This document shows, one piece after another, positions 1-8,179 of a stretch of 32,213 nt of DNA. The DNA comes from Butyrivibrio sp. (GTDB lineage Bacteria > Bacillota > Clostridia > Lachnospirales > Lachnospiraceae), in contig SVFV01000040.1 in NCBI GenBank assembly GCA_015056655.1, forward strand, positions 1 to 32,213, read 5' to 3'. Position 1 is the first letter of the stretch, and every line of letters starts with the position of its first letter. The position numbers were made by a program, and so were the translations under genes. Under the pieces are notes generated by a model. It was not told the origin of the DNA. It searched no databases and saw nothing but the letters and a program-made list of their open reading frames with translations.

Positions 1-60
1 TCTAGGCATCCATTTCAAAAAAATCGGATTATGAGTCTGATTTCAGAGGTTTAAGTTGTC

Positions 61-1407
61 ATGAATAATTCAGGTTTGGTTATATTGTTTTTTCCTATAG
101 CTATTTCTGACATATATGGAACTCGAGTACATAAATTTGCTATATCGTCACCGGTTCTTTTTATTCTTATAGCGTGTGTTGTGGGGATATATGCGCGGGT
201 AGATGCAAAGACTAGAATAAATGTATGCTGGTTTTTAATTTTGGGGATCGCGTTATCTTTTTATTGGCTGTTGAGAGAAGAAGCTCCATTATTTACTCCT
301 TTGATTATAGGAGTAATGATGGTTATTTTTTGTAGGTTAGTTTTTTTATATAAATGGAAATTTATCGATGTGGTTAAATCGATAAGTGCATTTTTGATTC
401 CGATAGTATGTGTTGTATCTTATGTATTAATAATTAAATGTATTAATTATGTGAACTATGGGTTATTCGAGGTGTCAGATAGGACAGGGAGTGCTTTCTA
501 CGATTCAATTTCATTAATATCTGATGTATATGATGCTAATAATGAAGATGAGACAGTATGGGTATCATATGAAATGATAAATGAATGTATAAATTCATCT
601 CCTAGTTTAAAAAGTATTGAACCGTATATATGTGAAAGATGGTCACAATGGAGTACAAATAGCGGAAGGAACGATGGTGAACTGTCCGGAGATGATTATA
701 TTTGGGTATTAAGACTAGCTGCTCAAGATTCTGGATTATACATTGATGCTAAGGAAACGGAATTATACTGGAAAAGCGTGAAAGATGAGTTAAAAAATGC
801 ATACAAGAATGTAGAATTAGTAAGAAAGACGGGGGTTAAACTTTCAGGTGTTTTGCCAAGATTAGACTATAGTGATTTGCTGAGGTATGGAAATTACGCA
901 GGTAAGTGTTTGTGGGATATTAATGCATATTCAATAAATAGTAGTATAAAATACATGAATCAAAAAAATGAAGAGACTTTTATTGCTGAAAAAGTAACAA
1001 ATACAAAATATTTATATGAAGAAGATGAGTACAAAAATGATAATGCGTTTTATCAGAAGGTATGCGATATTAATAATTTGTTAGCTGTTCCATACAATAA
1101 ACTGGGTAAGAAAATGTATATACTAAATTGGATACTTGTCTTGATTTGCGTTTGTTTTGCTTATATTAGTAGGAATTATGAGAGTGTGGAAAGAGTAATA
1201 GTAGTAATAGGACTTAATCTGTGCTTTTATATCCAGGTATTTGGAATTACATTATTTGCTACTCCTTGGGCTGCAATGAATGGGCCAGCTTATTATGCGC
1301 AGATTTTAATGCCATATGCTCTTTCAACTGAAATAGTAGTTGTATGTTTTGTATATGGAAATTTTAAAAAGTTAGTTGCACGCGGACAGAATAAAAAAAT
1401 AAAGTAG
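61..1407 (+). CDS. Multi-pass membrane protein, probably missing its N-terminal part
   Basis: This is a 448-residue protein with about five hydrophobic segments in the first 130 residues, a polar region of about 220 residues (probably extracytoplasmic), and three more hydrophobic segments after residue 350. That layout resembles large GT-C-like or polysaccharide-locus membrane proteins, but I cannot name a family. Positions 1-51 are open in the same frame, closed by one TAA at 52-54, and the read-through (NRIMSLIS, then a hydrophobic stretch) would add a plausible preceding membrane helix. The ATG at 61 may therefore be a restart in a gene broken by a nonsense codon. A weak AGAGG lies about 11 bases upstream of it. 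The next gene follows 8 bases later. The coding interval is certain, the function is not. Confidence 0.6.
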   Translation: MNNSGLVILFFPIAISDIYGTRVHKFAISSPVLFILIACVVGIYARVDAKTRINVCWFLILGIALSFYWLLREEAPLFTPLIIGVMMVIFCRLVFLYKWKFIDVVKSISAFLIPIVCVVSYVLIIKCINYVNYGLFEVSDRTGSAFYDSISLISDVYDANNEDETVWVSYEMINECINSSPSLKSIEPYICERWSQWSTNSGRNDGELSGDDYIWVLRLAAQDSGLYIDAKETELYWKSVKDELKNAYKNVELVRKTGVKLSGVLPRLDYSDLLRYGNYAGKCLWDINAYSINSSIKYMNQKNEETFIAEKVTNTKYLYEEDEYKNDNAFYQKVCDINNLLAVPYNKLGKKMYILNWILVLICVCFAYISRNYESVERVIVVIGLNLCFYIQVFGITLFATPWAAMNGPAYYAQILMPYALSTEIVVVCFVYGNFKKLVARGQNKKIK

Positions 1408-1415
1408 GAAAAATA

Positions 1416-3938
1416 ATGGATAAATATAAATATGTAAATGATATATTTCAAAAGAATTTTATTTATCATAAAAATAAAAGAATATTATTGTATGGCAATA
1501 ACTTATACACGGAATATATTATAAAACATTCAATAAGCTATAATATTGTTGGGCTTATGGATGAAAACATAAATCAGGGTAGTGTATATGATTACAAAGG
1601 AGTAAATGAATCACTTATACGCGAGGGACTTGTTGACATAATTGTAGTAGTGGCGGAGCCAATAGCATTAAAGGATATTTATCATCGATTAAGAAAAATA
1701 TGTGCTGAAAACTTTGTGCAACTATATGGAATTGACGGGAAAAATCTTTTCGAAGTTTATAAAGATGATTCCGAAACAGGAATGCCTGAATCTGCATACC
1801 TGTTTCGGAAATTATTTTTGAAGCATAAGCATAAAAAAATTGTCATCTATGGTAAAGGTCCAATAGCGAGATCCATAATAAATAATTGCCCGGATTATAA
1901 TATTGTCGGAGTTATGGATAGGCAATTAAAGAAAGGTGCAGTTGAAGGCAAGAGGGTTTTGGATTTTGAGGATGTGATAGATCTTAAGGCAGATATGATA
2001 GTTACAGCTACCAAAGATTCTAATGCGGGAGCTATTTTTTTTAGGATAAAAGATTTTTGCACGCATAATAATATAGGGTTATATGATTATAAAGGACATA
2101 ACCTGTATTGTATGAAATACGAAAATGATAATTCGGATAAAAACGTTAATGGAATAGAATATACCAGAGCAGAGCTGGAAGATAGGATAAAATCACATTC
2201 TGTAATAAGCTTTGATATATTTGACACTTTGATAATGAGAAAAACGCTTAACGCTACAGATGTATTTGATATAGTACAGAATCGTATTGATAAGCAAGGA
2301 CTTGATGTTAACGATTTTAAATACTGGCGGAAAAAAGCGCAAGCCACTACACCAATAGCTAATTGTACATTATTTGAAATATATCAAAGATTACAAGAAT
2401 TAATAAATTTATCCGATGATGATAGGGATACTATTATGGACTTGGAATTAGAGGTTGAAAAGTCTGTCCTGATTCCAAGATATGATATGGTGGAGGTTTA
2501 TAACAAGTGCATACAATCTAATAAGCGAGTATTTCTTGTGTCTGATATGTATATTCCAGGTAAACTTCTTGAAGAATTTTTGGATAAATATAATATTACT
2601 GGATATGAAAAATTGATTGTTTCATGTGATTATAGATCGCTTAAGCTGGAACACTTATTTGATCATTTTTTAGAACAGGCCAATTGTAAAGTTGAAGAGA
2701 TTTTGCATATAGGAGATGATAAAGAGTTTGATGGTGTCTGCGCGAGAAACAGAGGAATAGATACTTTCGTAATAAATAGCGCAAAGGAGCTACTAAGTTT
2801 ATCAAGCTGGGCATGTATAAGGAATTATTTAAAAAATACTAATGAGAGATCCATGGTTGGGCTAGTACTAGCCAATGTGTTTAATAGCCCTTTTTATTTT
2901 GATAACAAAGATGATACATTAGTTGAAATTGATAATTCATATGACTTGGGGTATGAAGTGGTTGCGCCCTTGATAACAGCAATTACGTTATGGATCATTG
3001 GTCAGGTCGAAGGGAAGGGATACTCGAAGATTTTATTTGGATCACGAGATGGATATCTTCCCAACCAATTATACAAGATATTCATTGATATCATTGAGAA
3101 TAGAAGTTTGCCGCAATCCATGTATTTCTTGGTTTCAAGACGTATGGCTATGGGGGCAGCAGTTGAAAATGAAAAGGATATGAGAAGTATTTTTTGGTAT
3201 GCCCCTAAATATGATATAGAAATGAATTATCATTTTAGAGGAGTTGGTGATATTCCTGATAGTGCGGATGAGGAACTAGATGTTATTTGGGAATTCTGGA
3301 ACAGAAATAAGGAAAAGATCATCAGTGGATCTAAGAGAAATAAAGAAAATTTCCAGAAGTATTTAGATAATAATGAAATAACAAAAAAAGGTAAGTACGC
3401 TTTTTTTGACTTTGTTTCTCAAGGAAGTGTCCAATATTATCTAGAGAACATAGGCATTATTGATTTTGATTCATATTATGCATGTTTTAGGAGTACAAAT
3501 CTTAATGGAAGAGAAAGATTAAAGCATAAGGAATGGCTTTATGTAAACGAGAAAGATGAGAACGATATCTTGGCATATAGAGATAGTGATCATTTTTACA
3601 GAGATTACATTTTCCTTGAAGGAATTATGTCTTCAGACATGCCATCACTTGCTTGCTTTGATGATAATGGAGAGCCGGTATTTGACGAAGAGCATAGAAC
3701 AGCGGAAGAACTAGATTTTGTTGTACAGATTCACAAGGCCATAAAGGATTATTTTACAGAATATATTAGCGACTTATGGATTAATGATGTTGAAATCTCC
3801 AATATAGTACCGGATATGTTATATTATTTTAGGCAGCCACAATATACCAAGATGTCAGAAAAACTGTATTCGCCGATAAGCGCGTTTGATGATATGATTT
3901 TAAAGCGTGTAGATGACAGTAAGAGGGGCCAAGACTGA
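1416..3938 (+). CDS. COG5610-type HAD-superfamily protein with two N-terminal Rossmann-like repeats
   Basis: This is an 840-residue soluble protein. Residues about 20-113 and 139-232 are two related Rossmann-like units (ILLYGNNLY / IVIYGKGPI near the start, NIVGLMDE / NIVGVMDR next). A HAD domain follows: motif I is FDIFDTL at 266-272 with D267 as the expected nucleophile, SDMY lies at 376-379 and GDD at 433-435. The usual second Asp of DxD is Phe269, as in dehalogenase-type HADs and in the SFDIFDTL group found in polysaccharide loci. Residues about 500-840 form a further domain containing an SRDGYLPN motif. The natural substrate of this group is not established to my knowledge. A ribosome-binding site (AGGAAAA) precedes the ATG, and the gene sits 8 bases after its neighbour, suggesting cotranscription. 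Confidence 0.8.
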   Translation: MDKYKYVNDIFQKNFIYHKNKRILLYGNNLYTEYIIKHSISYNIVGLMDENINQGSVYDYKGVNESLIREGLVDIIVVVAEPIALKDIYHRLRKICAENFVQLYGIDGKNLFEVYKDDSETGMPESAYLFRKLFLKHKHKKIVIYGKGPIARSIINNCPDYNIVGVMDRQLKKGAVEGKRVLDFEDVIDLKADMIVTATKDSNAGAIFFRIKDFCTHNNIGLYDYKGHNLYCMKYENDNSDKNVNGIEYTRAELEDRIKSHSVISFDIFDTLIMRKTLNATDVFDIVQNRIDKQGLDVNDFKYWRKKAQATTPIANCTLFEIYQRLQELINLSDDDRDTIMDLELEVEKSVLIPRYDMVEVYNKCIQSNKRVFLVSDMYIPGKLLEEFLDKYNITGYEKLIVSCDYRSLKLEHLFDHFLEQANCKVEEILHIGDDKEFDGVCARNRGIDTFVINSAKELLSLSSWACIRNYLKNTNERSMVGLVLANVFNSPFYFDNKDDTLVEIDNSYDLGYEVVAPLITAITLWIIGQVEGKGYSKILFGSRDGYLPNQLYKIFIDIIENRSLPQSMYFLVSRRMAMGAAVENEKDMRSIFWYAPKYDIEMNYHFRGVGDIPDSADEELDVIWEFWNRNKEKIISGSKRNKENFQKYLDNNEITKKGKYAFFDFVSQGSVQYYLENIGIIDFDSYYACFRSTNLNGRERLKHKEWLYVNEKDENDILAYRDSDHFYRDYIFLEGIMSSDMPSLACFDDNGEPVFDEEHRTAEELDFVVQIHKAIKDYFTEYISDLWINDVEISNIVPDMLYYFRQPQYTKMSEKLYSPISAFDDMILKRVDDSKRGQD

Positions 3939-3995
3939 GAATGCTTAAGTATTTTTAGTTATGTGATTTAGATTTTTATAAGGGAGAATTAAATT

Positions 3996-4487
3996 ATGAA
4001 AATAAGTTTGTGTTTATTAACGTGGAACGAAATAGCAGGGTGTAAGCATGATATTCCTCAGATTGATAGATCAAAGTTTGATGAAATTTATTGTATAGAT
4101 GGGGGAAGTACAGATGGTACAGTTGAATATCTTGAGTCTCAAGGAATTAAAGTGTATCAGCAGAGTGCAAAAGGGTTAAACATAGCATGCAAAGATGGCG
4201 CTGCACATTGCAATTGTGATGCTTTTGTTTTCTATCATCCGAAGGGATCTATTCCGGTTGAGGATTCATTATTGTATAGAAAAGAAAAAGTGACATTTAT
4301 TAAGTATTTGATGGATGGTTTTTTACTAGTCCTTTATGTAATGGTAGCAGTACTGCTATATCACTTTTATGCAATAAAGTTGGATAGATTTCAAATTCGA
4401 GAAATAAATATATTAAATTCTATTAGACTTTTTGCAAAGTCTGTCTTGCTAGGTATTAGCCAGTTTTTCTTTATCTCATTGCCATAA
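3996..4487 (+). pseudogene. Family-2 glycosyltransferase remnant with an unrelated hydrophobic tail
   Basis: Residues 1 to about 90 match the start of a GT2 enzyme: MKISLCLLTWNE, then DGGSTDGT at 35-42 (the nucleotide-sugar-binding DxD-like region), then FVFYHPKG. After VEDSLLYRK the expected acceptor domain is missing and is replaced by a hydrophobic, helix-rich tail (one clear membrane segment near residues 103-125) that does not look like the rest of a GT2. At 163 residues it is much shorter than the 230 or more usual for soluble GT2 enzymes. A good AGGGAG site precedes the ATG. An IS66 scar begins within about 100 bases of its end, so an insertion or deletion event is the likely cause. 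Loss of catalytic function is inferred. Confidence 0.65.
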
Positions 4488-4596
4488 GACAGTACTTGGC
4501 TGGAACCCTCAGAAGACAAGCTATGAGCAGCTTGTAGAGATCATGGCTAAGCACGATAGAGAGCTTGCTAAGCAGGAGAAGATGGCAAGAAGATAA
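4488..4596 (+). other. Short open stretch of unknown origin between the GT2 remnant and the IS66 scar
   Basis: One frame, different from that of both neighbours, stays open here and would encode about 33 residues containing VLGWNPQKTSYEQL and a basic end (EKMARR), stopping at 4594-4596. The composition looks like real former coding sequence, with charged amphipathic helix character, but it has no convincing start codon or ribosome-binding site. It may be the tail of a gene that was fused or deleted here. I do not recognise the parent family. Confidence 0.3.
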
Positions 4597-4886
4597 TTAT
4601 TGATAATTCAGCCAGTGAACGTGCCAGAAGACCGTCCACGATAGGCAGAAAGAACTGGGAGTTCATGAACACCATCAGAGGAGCAAAAGCCAGTGCTGTG
4701 ATCTATTCAGTTTTGGAAACAGCGAGATTAAATAATCAGAGCTCATATTATTACGTCGATCACCTCCTTACAGAGCTGCCAAAGCTCCGTTATGAGAATG
4801 GAAATATAGATACGGCAGGTCTGGATCAGTTATTACCATGGTCCGATACATTACCAGAACAATGCTGTAAACCACGCCGCAAATAA
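4572..4886 (+). pseudogene. tnpC: IS66 transposase (TnpC) C-terminal fragment
   Basis: Read in the frame of the ATG at 4665 but starting upstream, the sequence gives IDNSASERARRPSTIGRKNW, the hallmark of the last catalytic segment of IS66 DDE transposases (the Glu in SASERA is the expected catalytic acid). It is followed by the IS66 C-terminal element (RGAKASAVIYSVLETA ... LLTELP ... LLPWSDTLPEQC). About 100 residues remain of a protein that is normally about 500. There is no start codon in the conserved part, so the ORF beginning at 4665 is not an independent gene. It is non-functional as it stands. Confidence 0.85.
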
Positions 4887-4904
4887 AACTGCGGCGTATA
4901 TTTT
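4874..4904 (+). terminator. Intrinsic terminator at the end of the IS66 transposase fragment
   Basis: An 8-bp GC-rich stem ACGCCGCA / TGCGGCGT (4874-4881 with 4890-4897) has an 8-base loop and is followed by ATATTTTA. The TAA of the transposase fragment lies in the loop. It would stop read-through from the polysaccharide genes into the defence block. Confidence 0.65.
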
Positions 4905-4912
4905 ATAGGTAG

Positions 4913-4932
4913 GCGGATTACTTGACGCTTAC
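4913..4932 (-). repeat. IS66 right terminal inverted repeat
   Basis: The reverse complement is gtaagcgtcaagtaatccgc. It matches the left ends at 31227 onward and the right end at 31886-31905 with one or two differences. The GTAAGCG terminus is typical of IS66-family ends. Confidence 0.8.
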
Positions 4933-4952
4933 ATTTCATCTCTTCTTAGAAT
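4922..4952 (+). promoter_or_regulatory. Possible hybrid promoter formed by the IS66 end, ahead of the defence block
   Basis: TTGACG (4922-4927, inside the IS66 terminal repeat) is followed after 19 bases by TAGAAT (4947-4952). Each hexamer matches five of six consensus positions, but the spacing is two bases longer than ideal. It points toward the genes at 5101-8179, about 150 bases away. This is an inference from motif matching only. Confidence 0.35.
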
Positions 4953-4976
4953 GTAATTAATTACACTCTAAGAAGA
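4941..4976. repeat. 36-bp near-perfect palindrome, possible operator
   Basis: The arms are TCTTCTTAGA and TCTAAGAAGA around a TGTAATTAATTACA centre, with only one mismatched pair in 18. It overlaps the candidate -10 and has no T-tract after it, so an operator or a dimeric-protein site fits better than a terminator. The rest of the roughly 125-base leader to 5100 contains a 9-base direct repeat, TGTCCGGAT, at 4996-5004 and 5019-5027. Confidence 0.5.
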
Positions 4977-5100
4977 TCACTATGAGATGCCATTTTGTCC
5001 GGATAATAAAAGATTACGTGTCCGGATTTTACAAGAATCATCAATGCTTTTATCTTGAGGCTTTGGTTAGTAAAATTCTGGAAAATGAGAGGAATAGAGG

Positions 5101-6096
5101 ATGGAGAAAACAATCATTAAAAGTGTTGCAAAAGTCATTGTTTTGCTGCTTGTAATAACAAGCTCTTTATATGCTGTGCTTAATGCTTTGCAATTGGAAG
5201 AAATACATACGGAAATAATGATGGCTATTGTTTACGTACTTTTAATTCTAATATTGATGCTTGGTTTAATGATTATTATTTTGATAGTTTTGTCCACTAT
5301 CATTAGTGGTGTAAAAAATATCAAATATTGTAATGACGAGATTTTCAGAGAAATCGATGAAAAGTGGCATACATATTCTGATAATAGTGGGTATTTTGAG
5401 CGAAAAATAGCTATTATAGGGCATTATTATTCAGATGGAGGAATTATAGACAAAAAGATAGTAGATAAAGGGCAGATAATTAGGCTTTATGATAGATTGG
5501 ATTATTTGGAAAAACAAATATCAATTTGGGATGAAGCAATGATGTATCTGGTGTCTATGACGCTTTCGGTATTAGCTTCAGAGTATTGCACTAATGTACT
5601 AATTAAAAATTATAGTAATGTTTTGGTTGAAACCATATCTGTGTTTGCGTTTATTGTTGCTTTCTTTACTATTATCGTTTTGAAATATAAAGATAAAGGT
5701 AAGGCGGGATCATACTACTATATGATTCAAAGGTTCGAAAAACGATTACTTGAAGAGAAGATACGAAATTATGAGGATGCTATAGCTGATAGCGTGCAAA
5801 GCATTGATATGATGATGGTTCAGCAAAATGTGATAAGTGACTTAATTCGTTTGGTAAAAAGAGAAAAAAATAATAGGAAAAAAGAAAGATTAGAGCAAGA
5901 GATTATCAAAGTAGATAAACTCAAGTTATATAAAATCAAAATAAATGATGAAATTATTAAAATCAGTAATTCTGGAGAAGACCAAATTGATTTGGAAGTG
6001 AAAATGGATAATATTGATGACGAACAGATGGAGCAATTGGAATATATAAAGACAATAATAATTGAAAACAAACTTGGAAATCTCATTATAAAATGA
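5101..6096 (+). CDS. Four-helix membrane protein with cytoplasmic coiled coil, upstream of ptuAB
   Basis: This is a 331-residue protein I do not recognise. Hydrophobic segments lie at about 9-30, 38-70, 146-166 and 174-196. Between the two pairs is a polar region (about 71-145), and after residue 200 a long Lys/Glu-rich, helix-forming tail likely to be a coiled coil, with many charged heptad-like stretches. There is no signal peptide cleavage site or catalytic motif that I can see. AGAGG at 5088-5092 precedes the ATG by 8 bases. It is followed by 129 bases and then ptuA, on the same strand and with the same AT-rich composition, so the three genes may form one transcription unit. A membrane sensor or membrane-acting partner of the Septu pair is possible but unproven. 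It could also be an unrelated passenger. Confidence 0.75.
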   Translation: MEKTIIKSVAKVIVLLLVITSSLYAVLNALQLEEIHTEIMMAIVYVLLILILMLGLMIIILIVLSTIISGVKNIKYCNDEIFREIDEKWHTYSDNSGYFERKIAIIGHYYSDGGIIDKKIVDKGQIIRLYDRLDYLEKQISIWDEAMMYLVSMTLSVLASEYCTNVLIKNYSNVLVETISVFAFIVAFFTIIVLKYKDKGKAGSYYYMIQRFEKRLLEEKIRNYEDAIADSVQSIDMMMVQQNVISDLIRLVKREKNNRKKERLEQEIIKVDKLKLYKIKINDEIIKISNSGEDQIDLEVKMDNIDDEQMEQLEYIKTIIIENKLGNLIIK

Positions 6097-6225
6097 GTTT
6101 GATAATAATGCATATCAAAGCTTGAAATGTAGGAACTGCACCCAAGGTTGAGGTTAAGACGAATGATTGTATGAAAGACGCTATTAATCAGATTCATGAC
6201 AGAAACTAAAGAGAAGGAAGATAAA

Positions 6226-7533
6226 ATGAATATTCACAGCATAAAGCTAAATAATTTTAGAGGATTTAATGATATCAGCTTGGAATTAAATGGGCAGACT
6301 ACGGTTCTATATGGTGTCAACGGTGTGGGTAAGTCATCAATATTGCGTGCGATTGATTTGGTTTATGCCAGCATAATTGGCAGACTTATGAATAAGAAGA
6401 GGCTTTTAGCTGAGTTAAGCGTTGACGATATTCATTATAATAAAGCCTTTGCTAGAACAGAGATAGCTTTTGAACTCGATTCTGAATTGTTATCATATTC
6501 TAGAAAAATAGATATTGATGGTAATAAAACCCATAAAAAGAAAAATATTGACTTGATTGTTGATGCCTTCAGAAAGAAATATATAGGGGTTTCTGAAGTG
6601 GATGAGGATGGAAATATTATCCATGATAAGCCTGATTCATCTATGCCAATTTTTGCAAACTATGGTGTGAATAGATTGGTAATAGATGTACCTGTTTTGA
6701 ACGACACGAGGAATTATCAAAGGATAGATGCATTTGAAAATGCTATAGAGAGTAGGATAGATTTTAAGAGTTTCTTCTCGTGGTTCAAACAGAAGGAAGA
6801 TCTTGAAAATGAAATGGTCGCTCAATTTAAGGGAAGAAAAATTGAAAATGTCTCACTGCCGATACTGGATGCGGTAAGAAGAGCTATGTTAGCTATGTTC
6901 CCTGAGTTTGATAGTGTTAGGTTTGACAGAGCACAAAATGAATTTGTTTTTGAAAAGAATGGGGCAAGACTTAATATTAATCAGCTGTCAGATGGTGAAA
7001 AATGCACTATAGCCTTGTTTGGCGATATAGCTCGTCGTATGGCTATAGCTAATGATGGTTATTATGATGATCCATTGTTGGTTGGAGGAGTGGTTCTCGT
7101 GGATGAAGTTGATTTACATTTACATCCTTTATGGCAGAGAGACATCATAGGGAAGCTAAGAAATACATTTCCGAATATTCAATTTATTCTTACAACGCAT
7201 TCGCCTCAGGTTTTAGGCGGACTAAGCGATGATGTAGTTGTTTATGCTATAAAGGAATTAAACGGAAGTATTAAGGCTGAGAAGATGCCTTCATTTTATG
7301 GATGGGATACTAACATTATTTTGGAAGAGGGGATGAATACGCCCAGAGTTGCAGCGGAAATGAAGGAACATATTGATAATATGTATAGTTTATATGATAA
7401 CGGAGAATATGATGAAGCTGAAAAAGAAGCCGATTGGATCGATGCTAAAACGGCTGGACATAACGATTGTGTGTCAGGTATGAGAGTGATGATTTCAAGA
7501 AGGAGAAGATTACAAAATAGTGAGAAAAATTAG
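6226..7533 (+). CDS. ptuA: Septu-type anti-phage ATPase PtuA
   Basis: This is a 435-residue AAA/ABC-type ATPase of the RecF/SMC-like overcoming-lysogenisation class. It opens with IHSIKLNNFRGF, has Walker A GVNGVGKS at 30-37, an ABC signature LSDGEK at 254-259, Walker B VVLVDEVDLHLHP at 289-301 (D293, E294) and an H-loop TTHSP at 323-327. In Septu systems PtuA assembles with the nuclease PtuB and controls its activity on nucleic acid during phage infection. I chose the ATG at 6226 because AAGGAAG sits 5 bases upstream and conservation begins there; an in-frame ATG at 6196 would add ten charged residues. The gene overlaps ptuB by 14 bases. The catalytic motifs look intact. Confidence 0.85.
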   Translation: MNIHSIKLNNFRGFNDISLELNGQTTVLYGVNGVGKSSILRAIDLVYASIIGRLMNKKRLLAELSVDDIHYNKAFARTEIAFELDSELLSYSRKIDIDGNKTHKKKNIDLIVDAFRKKYIGVSEVDEDGNIIHDKPDSSMPIFANYGVNRLVIDVPVLNDTRNYQRIDAFENAIESRIDFKSFFSWFKQKEDLENEMVAQFKGRKIENVSLPILDAVRRAMLAMFPEFDSVRFDRAQNEFVFEKNGARLNINQLSDGEKCTIALFGDIARRMAIANDGYYDDPLLVGGVVLVDEVDLHLHPLWQRDIIGKLRNTFPNIQFILTTHSPQVLGGLSDDVVVYAIKELNGSIKAEKMPSFYGWDTNIILEEGMNTPRVAAEMKEHIDNMYSLYDNGEYDEAEKEADWIDAKTAGHNDCVSGMRVMISRRRRLQNSEKN

Positions 7534-8179
7534 TAAAGGAGTATCTCCTAAGTGGTTCGAAAACTGGAAAGAAGACTACCATAAAAATAATGGTGTTGCT
7601 CCTATGTATGATGATTTGGATATAGTTACAAGAAGAAAACTTAGAAAAGAATTGGCTATTGAACAGGGGTATATCTGCTGTTATTGCATGAAGAGGATTG
7701 AACAGGATGGCTCCCATATAGAACATTTTAGACCGCGAGAAAAATATGGTGAAGAGAGCTTGGAATATGATAATATGTTTGCTTCATGTGATGGCGATGA
7801 AAAAGAGGCACAACAGATATATTGGCATTGTGATACTAAGAAGGATAATTGGTTTGATGAAAGAATGCCAAAACCTACTGACGCTGACTATGAGAGGTGT
7901 GTGAAATACCATATTGATGGGAAAGTATCTCCATTTCATGAGTGCAATGATAGTAGATATGAGATTGAAAAGTCTATGATCAAGCATTTGGGACTGGATG
8001 CTCTGTATTTGATAAGAAATAGACGAAAAGCAATAGAGGCATCAGAATTAATGGACGAAGCGGAGTATACTGTTTCGGATTTTATGGACTTTATTAGGTA
8101 TTATGATGTAATGCATTGTGGAAGATACGAGGAGTATTGCGGAGTAATCATATATTTGATGAATGAATTGATTTCTTGA
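7520..8179 (+). CDS. ptuB: Septu-type HNH endonuclease PtuB
   Basis: This is a 219-residue protein beginning at a GTG within the end of ptuA; the MRKISKG start and the overlap match the usual PtuB start and translational coupling. The HNH core is visible: CCYC at 53-56, HIEHFRP at 66-72 (catalytic His region), LEYDN at 81-85, then C90 and WHCDTKKDN at 102-110, the C-x-x-C ... C ... C zinc pattern of the TIGR02646-type family. As the effector of the Septu pair it is expected to cut DNA or other nucleic acid when released or activated by PtuA. All expected motif residues are present. An AGGAG lies 14 bases before the GTG, so coupling to ptuA translation is likely to matter. Confidence 0.85.
   Translation: MRKISKGVSPKWFENWKEDYHKNNGVAPMYDDLDIVTRRKLRKELAIEQGYICCYCMKRIEQDGSHIEHFRPREKYGEESLEYDNMFASCDGDEKEAQQIYWHCDTKKDNWFDERMPKPTDADYERCVKYHIDGKVSPFHECNDSRYEIEKSMIKHLGLDALYLIRNRRKAIEASELMDEAEYTVSDFMDFIRYYDVMHCGRYEEYCGVIIYLMNELIS

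Larger units (their letters stand above)
4572..4932 (+). mobile_element. IS66-family insertion-sequence remnant (3' end only)
   Basis: This interval contains the last part of an IS66 transposase, an intrinsic terminator and a terminal inverted repeat ending GACGCTTAC at 4932. No left end, tnpA or tnpB is present, so it is a scar rather than a mobile copy. The end repeat differs by one base from the right end of the small IS66 derivative at 31226-31905, so both come from the same or closely related elements. The exact left edge of the remnant is uncertain; homology becomes clear at about 4590. Confidence 0.8.

Noticed and set aside
4665..4886. 73-codon ORF as an independent small gene
   Set aside because: Conserved IS66 transposase sequence continues upstream of its ATG, so it is the end of a broken transposase.
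5820..6197. 125-codon open frame on the - strand
   Set aside because: It is the antisense of the lysine/glutamate-rich tail of the membrane protein; it has no ribosome-binding site and its composition is that of a shadow frame.
5101..8179. Retron-Ec78-type system
   Set aside because: No reverse transcriptase motif is found in any frame nearby, and no msr/msd-like inverted-repeat RNA is evident; only the PtuA/PtuB part matches.
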